This document shows positions 42,390 through 47,710 of a stretch of 47,710 nt of DNA, piece after piece (position 1 is the first letter of the stretch; each line of letters begins with the position of its first letter). The notes under the pieces were generated by a model that had not been told where the DNA came from, made no database searches, and was given only the letters and a program-made list of their open reading frames with translations. Origin of the DNA: Mesorhizobium sp. WSM4306 (GTDB lineage: Bacteria; Pseudomonadota; Alphaproteobacteria; Rhizobiales; Rhizobiaceae); contig NZ_VFTC01000038.1 of NCBI RefSeq assembly GCF_007003975.1, positions 1 to 47,710 of the forward strand, in the 5' to 3' direction. The position numbers were made by a program, and so were the translations under genes.

Positions 42390-42724
42390 CAGTCGCCGCC
42401 GACCATGCCGTGACTGGAGCGGATGCGGAGCACCTGGACGCCCTTCGGCAATTCGATCAGGAACTCCTTGTCGCGGTCGAGATGGTGGATGGAATTCGGA
42501 TCGCCGCCGGTAAAGGCCGCCATCGCCTCGACGCTTCCCCAATAGGAGATGGTGACGAATTCCGAATGGGTCGGCGTGTCCTCGCGAAAGGTCTGCACGC
42601 CGAGCGCTTTCTCGATCAGCGGCTTGATACCCACCTCGTAGTTGTAGCGCTCGTAGGCGTCTGCCTTGTCCGGCAAAGTCCTGCCGCGCCAGATACGGGC
42701 GATGGTCGGATTTTTCGGTGTCAT
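42389..42724 (-). CDS. Small dimeric alpha-beta barrel (ABM-like) protein
   Basis: The 111-residue protein has a ferredoxin-like alpha-beta pattern: ARIWRGRTLPDKADAYERYN, then FVTISYWGSVEAMAAFTG and a C-terminal strand QVLRIRS. This resembles antibiotic-biosynthesis-monooxygenase or heme-degrading-type barrels, which act as cofactor-free oxygenases or small stress proteins. It is translationally coupled to the following hydrolase by a TGATG junction. The ribosome binding site (GGGAG) is unusually close to the ATG. The reaction is unknown. Confidence 0.72.
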   Translation of the reverse strand: MTPKNPTIARIWRGRTLPDKADAYERYNYEVGIKPLIEKALGVQTFREDTPTHSEFVTISYWGSVEAMAAFTGGDPNSIHHLDRDKEFLIELPKGVQVLRIRSSHGMVGGD

Positions 42725-42802
42725 CTCCCATAAACAGCTAAGCGCGAGCCGCGTTCCAGCGGTCAGCTGAAGCTCCTGACAAAAGGGCAGCAGGAAAATA
42801 GG

Positions 42803-42871
42803 TGATCCCGACAGGACTCGAACCTGTGACCATCGGCTCGGAAGGCCGGTGCTCTAGTCTGCTGCGGTACC
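42803..42871 (-). pseudogene. Degenerate tRNA-Arg copy
   Basis: Bases 42804-42856 match 50 of 53 bases of the 3' part of the intact tRNA-Arg at 45562-45614 (T arm, variable loop, most of the anticodon arm). The remainder reads as a shrunken D arm and an acceptor 5' strand (GGTACCG) with one mismatch to CGGGATC. The anticodon has become TCC and no CCA is encoded. It is probably not a functional tRNA. It is in the same orientation as the intact copy, 2.76 kb away, with the flavoenzyme and ArsR genes between. Confidence 0.7.
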
Positions 42872-43117
42872 GTTGGCCTGTGGCTGAACAGGTCGACAAT
42901 TTATCGCAGCGCTTTAGGCAGCGTGCGGCGTCGATGACACTGAGGTCGACTTTGCGCTTCAGGGGTATTGAGACCCGGGCCTTGAGGCAGGCCGGCCAGG
43001 CCGGCGCCATAGGCGACAACCAGGCCTCAACCCGCTCCGCACCGAAGGTCGATGCAGCAAAATCGATTCCGATATTCGCACGCACGGATCTCCGGTTCCG
43101 GATCACGCGCTGCCGCC

Positions 43118-44557
43118 TCAAGCAGCGCGCTGGCTTTCTTTCGGCCGCAGATTCTGGTTCATGCGGAACAGGTTCAGCGGGTCGTAGCGCTGCTTGATTT
43201 CCAGAAGCCGGCGATAGTTGCCGCCATAGGCCGCTTCGACCCGGTCGGACTCGTCCTCCGGCATGAAGTTCACGTAAGCCGTGCCGGCGGCATAGGGCTT
43301 GGTCGCCTCGTAGATACCACGAGCCCAATCGATGCAGGCCTTGTCCATTGCCGGTTCGCGCCAGCGGGCGTGGACATTCATGACGAAATGCGAGTTGCGC
43401 TGCGGAAACGCCGTTTCATCTGCCGCCACACGGCCCGCCACGCCGCCGACATGAGCGAAGAAAATTTCACATTCTGGGCCTGGAAGCCTGGCAATCGCCG
43501 CAGTGGCGGCACCAATCGCGCCGTCCGAAAGCCCGGTCAGGTCATGGCTTTTCCAATAGTTGCGGGCGCCGGCCGCCAGCAGCGGGTCGAAGGCCTGCTG
43601 CCACCCGGTGAACGGGCTGGGGCCGACGACATCGGCAATCGGTGTGCCGATGGCGCGAAGCTTCTGCGTCGCCTTTTCGCCCGCCTGGATGTCGCCGCAA
43701 TAGCACATGGCCAAAATCAGCACCTCCTTGCCATGCCATTCGGTCGGCAGGAACGGTAGCGGCGGTGCCTGCCGCATGACCACCCAGCAGGTCAGTTCGT
43801 CGGGCGCGGTTTCGAGCGCCTTGCGATAGTCCCGCAGCACCTTTTCGGCATCGGCGAAGGGATGGACGACGAGCCCCGACAGAACCTGCGGACCCATCTG
43901 GTGGAGTTGGAACTCGAACGCCGTGACGACGCCGAAATTGCCGCCGCCGCCACGCACCGCCCAGAACAGGTCCGGATTGTCCTTCTGGCTGACGCGCAGC
44001 AACTTGCCATCGGCGGTGACCACATCGGCTGAAACAAGATTGTCGATGGTCAGGCCGAATTTGCGGGTAATCCAGCCGAAGCCGCCGCCCAGCGTCAAGC
44101 CTGATATGCCGGTGGTCGAGTTGATACCCGTCGGCACCACCAGGCCAAAGGCCTGTGTTTCCCGGTCGATATCGACGAGCGTGGCACCGGGCCCGACCCA
44201 TGCCCGCCGCGCCGCGACATCGACCCGCACCGACTTCATCGCCGATAGATCGATCATCAGGCCGCCATCGCAGACGGCACTGCCAGCAATGTTGTGGCCG
44301 CCGCCACGCACGGAGACGAGAAGCCTGTTTTCCCGGGCGAAATTCACGGCACTGATCACGTCGGAGGCGCCGACGCAACACACAATGACACCGGGGCGCC
44401 GGTCGACCGTGGCATTCCAGACGGTGCGCGCTTCGTCGTAGGCGGCGTCGCCCGCCTGAAGCAGTGTGCCGCGCAAGTGTGCCGAAAGCGCTTCAAGGAC
44501 CGCAGCGTCGACGGTCGTCTTGCCACGTTCAAGCGTGGTGAGGCTCATGCTGTTCAT
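43118..44557 (-). CDS. FAD-linked oxidoreductase, berberine bridge enzyme (BBE)-like
   Basis: The 479-residue protein has a PCMH-type FAD domain: VRGGGHNIAG with the covalent-linkage histidine at 88, and GISGLTLGGGFGWITRKFGLTIDN. A substrate domain and the C-terminal BBE segment (AYGGNYRRLLEIKQRYDPLN) follow. The second covalent cysteine of bicovalent members is absent (INSTTG at that place), so FAD is probably held through histidine only. Members oxidise sugars, alkaloids or polyketides using oxygen. It has no signal peptide. The ATG at 44557 has GGGAGGA 5 bases upstream. It lies next to an ArsR-type regulator in the same direction. Confidence 0.87.
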   Translation of the reverse strand: MNSMSLTTLERGKTTVDAAVLEALSAHLRGTLLQAGDAAYDEARTVWNATVDRRPGVIVCCVGASDVISAVNFARENRLLVSVRGGGHNIAGSAVCDGGLMIDLSAMKSVRVDVAARRAWVGPGATLVDIDRETQAFGLVVPTGINSTTGISGLTLGGGFGWITRKFGLTIDNLVSADVVTADGKLLRVSQKDNPDLFWAVRGGGGNFGVVTAFEFQLHQMGPQVLSGLVVHPFADAEKVLRDYRKALETAPDELTCWVVMRQAPPLPFLPTEWHGKEVLILAMCYCGDIQAGEKATQKLRAIGTPIADVVGPSPFTGWQQAFDPLLAAGARNYWKSHDLTGLSDGAIGAATAAIARLPGPECEIFFAHVGGVAGRVAADETAFPQRNSHFVMNVHARWREPAMDKACIDWARGIYEATKPYAAGTAYVNFMPEDESDRVEAAYGGNYRRLLEIKQRYDPLNLFRMNQNLRPKESQRAA

Positions 44558-44615
44558 GGTTTCCTCCCGATTTTTTGTTTGTGAGCCGTTCTCCTCCCAA
44601 CGCTTCGAACTGTGC

Positions 44616-44627
44616 TCTTATATTAGA
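44616..44627. promoter_or_regulatory. Candidate ArsR-type operator before the BBE gene
   Basis: TCTTATATTAGA is a 12-base dyad matching its reverse complement at 10 positions. It lies 59 bases upstream of the flavoenzyme ATG in an otherwise GC-rich 280-base gap (44558-44837) with no supported gene. ArsR proteins of the BigR/SqrR kind use short AT-rich dyads. The link to the neighbouring ArsR gene is inferred. Confidence 0.4.
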
Positions 44628-44837
44628 AATCGCGCAAGTTTGGCACAGACCGGCGCTGCGCCCATGTTGACGCCCAACGACGTGCGCTCGGGCCAGCATG
44701 GACGACCCAACGCTGGAGGGCGCAATATCTTCGAAAATACTAGCGATCAGCGCCGGGATGGCGCCGCCATCGACTTCGCGCGTTAGCGACAATTAAGCCT
44801 GGCCTAAGGGTCAACCAATCCAGACCGATGCCTGCCC

Positions 44838-45227
44838 TCAGGCTGCTCGCGCCCGGCGCAGCCTTTCGGCGACGTAACGCGGCCCCGGCCCCGTGAGCGG
44901 TCTTTCGGTCGCCAGGAAGCCATCCAGCATGGAAAGCAGTTCGCGCGCCGCGCCGGACGAGCAGAAATAGTAGACCATCTGGCCGTGGCGACGGGTGTCG
45001 ACAACGCCGAAGGCGCGGAGCTTGGCAAGATGCTGCGACAGGGCCGACTGGCTGAGCAGAACTTTCTCGGCAAGAACACCGACCGAAAGTTCGCCGCCGA
45101 CCAGGTGGTTCATGATCAAAAGCCGCTTCTCATTTCCCATCAAGTTGAGAAAGGCGGCGACAGTTTCTGCATTGGCGGCAAGTGTTCTCGAAATCATCGA
45201 TTCCAGATCTTTCACTTTCGCGCTCAT
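44838..45227 (-). CDS. ArsR family winged-helix regulator
   Basis: The 129-residue protein has an ArsR fold: FLNLMGNEKRLLIMNHLVGGELSVGVLAEK, the recognition helix LSQSALSQHLAKLRAFGVV and wing RRHGQMVYYF. The metal-type CVC motif before the recognition helix is absent (EKVLLSQ), so it is not an arsenic or zinc sensor of the classic kind. The ATG at 45227 gives a typical length; 45296 and 45197 are alternatives, none with a strong ribosome binding site. It is likely to control the flavoenzyme gene downstream. Confidence 0.85.
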   Translation of the reverse strand: MSAKVKDLESMISRTLAANAETVAAFLNLMGNEKRLLIMNHLVGGELSVGVLAEKVLLSQSALSQHLAKLRAFGVVDTRRHGQMVYYFCSSGAARELLSMLDGFLATERPLTGPGPRYVAERLRRARAA

Positions 45228-45360
45228 CCGGCGCCGTGCCAAACGCGACCTTTGGATATACCGTTGCGATGATTTCGTCGCATCTCGCCCACTCAATCGA
45301 GGCGACCTATGCGGCGAAAACCAGCGCCAAGTTCAATAAGCCAAGACACCAATCAGAATA

Positions 45361-45394
45361 TCAGACCAAAGTCCTAGCCAATGTCAGACCAAAG
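45361..45394. repeat. Direct repeat upstream of the ArsR gene
   Basis: TCAGACCAAAG occurs at 45361-45371 and 45384-45394, 23 bases apart, about two helical turns. The site lies about 135-165 bases upstream of the ArsR start in a gene-free stretch (45228-45557). Binding sites in the promoter of the ArsR gene are one reading; chance is the other. Confidence 0.35.
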
Positions 45395-45557
45395 ACTATC
45401 AGTGCTGCGTTCTTTCTACAAGACCATAACGATATCTGCCGGCGACCTGCTTTCAGGCAGCACGCAGGGACGGCGCTGACGTCCACTTCGCACCCCGCGG
45501 AAACAGGGTGAGATGTTGGAACTTTGGAGCGGCGCCTGAACTAAACCGTTGAATTAT

Positions 45558-45634
45558 TGGCGATCCCGACAGGATTCGAACCTGTGACCATCGGCTTAGA
45601 AGGCCGGTGCTCTATCCAGCTGAGCTACGGGACC
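45558..45634 (-). tRNA. tRNA-Arg (anticodon TCT)
   Basis: Read on the minus strand, the gene starts with acceptor GGTCCCG and has D arm GCTC-AGCTGGATA-GAGC. The anticodon loop is CTTCTAA (TCT), and the T arm carries GTTCGAATC. Acceptor CGGGATC is followed by discriminator G and encoded CCA (45558-45560). All arms pair, with one G-T in the acceptor and a mismatch at the top of the anticodon stem. Confidence 0.95.
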
Positions 45635-45706
45635 GCTGGCCGGACAAGCCATCTGATATCCTGGCCGGCTGATATCTATGTGCCGGACGCTGCCCGGCGA
45701 TGCCGG

Positions 45707-46012
45707 TCAATGCGTCCAGGGTATCCTGCGGTCATAGCGGAAATTTTCCGCATAGGAAATCTGCCGGCGCTTGGTCTCCTTCGGCTCCTCGACGCGGAAG
45801 GCCAGTCCCTGCTTTTCGGCATAAGCCACCGCCTCTTCCCTGGTGTCGAAGGTGAGCCGGATCTGGCTCAGCATGTCGCCCGATGTGGTGTAGCCCATCA
45901 GCGGGTCGATCTTCTTACGCTGGGCGGGATCGAATTCCAGCACCCAATGGCCGGTCTTGGCCTTGCCGGACTGCATCGCGGTTTTGGCTGGGCTGAAAAT
46001 ACGCGCGGACAT
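45707..46012 (-). CDS. ETC complex I subunit-like protein (NDUFS4 family)
   Basis: The 101-residue protein matches the NDUFS4 (18 kDa, AQDQ) accessory subunit found in alphaproteobacteria: ARIFSPAKTAMQSGKAKTGHW, then VLEFDPAQRKKIDPLMGYTT, DMLSQIRLTFDTREEAVAYAEKQG and YAENFRYDRRIPWTH. It stabilises the matrix/cytoplasmic arm of NADH:ubiquinone oxidoreductase. The ATG at 46012 has GAGGTG 5 bases upstream. It stands alone here between tRNA-Arg and a divergent monooxygenase gene, away from any nuo operon, as is usual for this gene. Confidence 0.92.
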   Translation of the reverse strand: MSARIFSPAKTAMQSGKAKTGHWVLEFDPAQRKKIDPLMGYTTSGDMLSQIRLTFDTREEAVAYAEKQGLAFRVEEPKETKRRQISYAENFRYDRRIPWTH

Positions 46013-46158
46013 GGGCACCTCGTGGCTGCGTTGGCGGAAGCGCCGCCTTATTTCAGTCAATACTGTGCAACACTGCCGACGGCAAGGCCGAAGCGGCTTG
46101 CAACCGCGCCGCTTCGGAAGCGGCATAGGCCCGATACACTGGCGTGGCATCAAAAGTC

Positions 46159-47370
46159 ATGGTCATGATAGCAACATATAGAGGCATGGACGCAGGGATT
46201 TTGCACGCCGAGACCGGCCAGCCAGCGATTTTCAACGGCGCGATCGTCATCGGCGCTGGCGGGGCCGGGCTGACCGCAGCCCATGCGCTGCTCAAGGCCG
46301 GCATACAAGTGATGGTGTTGGAAAAGGAAGCCCGGCTGGCCGAGCCATGGCACCGACGCCACCCACAGCTTCATCTCAACACGCATCGCGATCTCTCGGC
46401 CCTTCCGGGCGTCTCCTTTCCCGCCGGCACCCCTGCCTTTCCGCACCGAAGCGCCGTCATCCGCCATCTCAACGAATTCCGCGCCGTACACCGGCTGCCG
46501 GTCGAATTTGGCGTCTCAGTCGACGAGATTGTCTTCAACGGTGACCACTGGCTTGTGCGGACCGGCGCCGGTCCGCGACTGGCGCGCTATGTCATCATCG
46601 CCACAGGGCGCGACCGGCAGCCCTTCATTCCGGCCTGGAAAGGCATGAAGGCCTTTGCCGGGCGCATCATCCATTCGGCAGAGTTCGGCGAGGCCAATGA
46701 CTATGCCGGCCGAAAGATATTGGTCGTCGGCGCCGGCAATTCCGGCTTCGACTCGCTCAACCATCTGGCGCGGGTGAATACGGGGCAGATCTGGCTGTCA
46801 GCGCGCCATGGTCCGGCGCTGTTGCCCAAGCGCATCGGCCAGATCGCCGTCCACCGCTTTTCGCCGATTCTGGCGCGGCTGCCGTTCAAGCTTGCCGATG
46901 CGGTGATGGCAGCAACGCAGCGGTTGGTGTTCGGTGACCTCGCCGCCTTCGGCCTGCCGCCGACGCCCTCGGGCGGGGCAAGCCGGCTGGCGTCGGATTA
47001 TACCGCCATCGCCGCGGATGACGGCGCCGTCGACGCCATCAAGGACGGCAGGATCATCGTCGTGCCGACGGTGCGGGAATTCACCCGCGACACGGTCATT
47101 TTCGACAATGGCGTGACGATCCGGCCCGATATCGTTATCGCGGCGACCGGCTACCGCACCGGGCTCGAGGCCATGTTGGGCAAGCTCGGCGTACTCGACG
47201 AAAAGGACGTGCCGCTGTTCAACGGCGCCGACAGCGACCCGAAACTGCCGGGCCTGTGGTTCACCGGCATGCGGCCGAGCATCCGCGGCTGCTTCGCCAA
47301 CGCCCGCATCCAGGCCAAGGCGATCGCTGCCAGAATTGCGCGGGAGCGCAAACCGCCGAGTCCGGTTTGA
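46159..47370 (+). CDS. Flavin-containing monooxygenase-like NAD(P)/FAD oxidoreductase
   Basis: The protein has an FAD Rossmann motif (AIVIGAGGAGLTAAHALL), the LNTHRDLSALPG region, ATGRDRQPFIP, a second dinucleotide motif (ILVVGAGNSGFDSLNHL) and the C-terminal VIAATGYRTGLEAM typical of FMO/YUCCA-type enzymes. Such enzymes hydroxylate or oxidatively decarboxylate small soft nucleophiles with NADPH and oxygen. The start is uncertain: GTG 46144, ATG 46159, 46165 or 46186 are all in frame and none has a good ribosome binding site. It is a single gene, divergent from the NDUFS4-like gene. Confidence 0.87.
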   Translation: MVMIATYRGMDAGILHAETGQPAIFNGAIVIGAGGAGLTAAHALLKAGIQVMVLEKEARLAEPWHRRHPQLHLNTHRDLSALPGVSFPAGTPAFPHRSAVIRHLNEFRAVHRLPVEFGVSVDEIVFNGDHWLVRTGAGPRLARYVIIATGRDRQPFIPAWKGMKAFAGRIIHSAEFGEANDYAGRKILVVGAGNSGFDSLNHLARVNTGQIWLSARHGPALLPKRIGQIAVHRFSPILARLPFKLADAVMAATQRLVFGDLAAFGLPPTPSGGASRLASDYTAIAADDGAVDAIKDGRIIVVPTVREFTRDTVIFDNGVTIRPDIVIAATGYRTGLEAMLGKLGVLDEKDVPLFNGADSDPKLPGLWFTGMRPSIRGCFANARIQAKAIAARIARERKPPSPV

Positions 47371-47421
47371 CGTTTTAGGGGTTGCGCGGCAGGGCCCGGA
47401 ACCTTATACGCCGCAGGGCCT

Positions 47422-47498
<77 letters not shown>

Positions 47499-47651
47499 TT
47501 TCTCTCCCCTTACAAAGTTTGTCTGTGGCTAAGGCTGCCGGCGCATGGCGGTGCGCGTTCGCACCCAGCAGGCCTGCGAACGTTGCAGACATGCTGCAGC
47601 CGAATCTGTCGGCTGTCGGCCGGAGCAGTATCAGCCTAAAGCGTGTCGCTA

Positions 47652-47710
47652 TTAATTGGCCTCATATCCGGCAGCCTTGAAGAAGTTTCTGCATTCGGCT
47701 GGCTCGAACA
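47652..47710 (-). pseudogene. C-terminus of an IS630-type transposase gene, cut by the window edge
   Basis: Read on the minus strand from the window edge the frame gives FEPAECRNFFKAAGYEAN then TAA (47654-47652). This strongly resembles the F-x-P-x-E-C-x-N-(F/Y)-x-x-x-A-G-Y tail of IS630-family transposases. Whether the gene is intact cannot be judged from 19 codons. The nearby bases 47637-47651 may include the element end. The family assignment rests on that tail only. Confidence 0.55.

Noticed and set aside
42802..43197. ORF beginning MIPTGLEPVTIGSEGRCS
   Set aside because: It is the reverse reading of the degenerate tRNA-Arg; the same phrase arises from the intact tRNA at 45557, a known annotation artefact.
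45557..46168. ORF beginning MAIPTGFEPVTIGLEGRCS
   Set aside because: It is read across the intact tRNA-Arg and antisense to the NDUFS4-like gene, and has no domain of its own.

Overview
The window looks like chromosome from a Mesorhizobium-like member of the Hyphomicrobiales. It is GC-rich and dense in ABC uptake systems. It carries short Rhizobiales-type palindromic intergenic elements (61-118, 37257-37406), a complex I NDUFS4-like accessory protein and a QEGLA-motif metalloprotease operon. The assignment rests on protein content and repeats, not on a database search.

Layout. (1) 233-5981, + strand: a BKACE/DUF849 enzyme, an Lrp/AsnC regulator, a saccharopine-dehydrogenase-like enzyme and a complete polar amino acid ABC transporter, which reads as one amino acid catabolism and uptake locus. 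(2) 6125-16604: an accessory stretch that starts with an IS91-type remnant and a minus-strand DUF1963 gene. It continues with a + strand cluster of three full TAT-exported, NrtA/SsuA-like solute-binding proteins (SBPs) plus a fourth reduced to 55 codons by an in-frame deletion, a SCO/SenC copper-thioredoxin-fold protein, a membrane histidine kinase (HAMP-GAF), a single-domain response regulator and a response-regulator/adenylate cyclase fusion. No transporter permease or ATPase is present, so the most economical reading is a periplasmic sensing and cAMP signalling system. This is the best candidate for an undescribed system. (3) 16891-23057, - strand: a ThuA-like protein, a Gfo/Idh/MocA oxidoreductase, a GFA protein and a tightly coupled N-formylglutamate amidohydrolase / QEGLA (DUF1704) metalloprotease / glutathione-synthetase-like ATP-grasp trio. 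(4) 23247-25842: a DUF2778 L,D-transpeptidase-like protein and a c'-type cytochrome.

(5) 25852-33395: a predicted sialic acid locus. It has N-acetylneuraminate lyase (nanA), an oligopeptide-type ABC transporter with both ATPases fused in one chain, and a divergent NanR-like regulator whose start codon lies in an inverted repeat. (6) 33448-33695, - strand: a tiny self-contained unit of promoter, ribosome binding site, 28-codon ORF and terminator. The ORF encodes a peptide with a lasso-like RiPP leader motif. (7) 33741-41464: a dimethylargininase-family hydrolase, an M20 amidohydrolase, a divergent LysR regulator and a polyamine-type ABC transporter. (8) 41499-47710: an alpha/beta hydrolase and a partner, a degenerate tRNA-Arg copy, a berberine-bridge-type flavoenzyme with an ArsR regulator, an intact tRNA-Arg(TCT), the NDUFS4-like protein, a flavin monooxygenase, tRNA-Pro(TGG), and at the right edge the end of an IS630-type transposase gene.

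Many gene pairs overlap by 1-8 bases (ATGA, GTGA or TGATG junctions), which supports the operon calls. Enzyme substrates are inferred from family membership and neighbours only.
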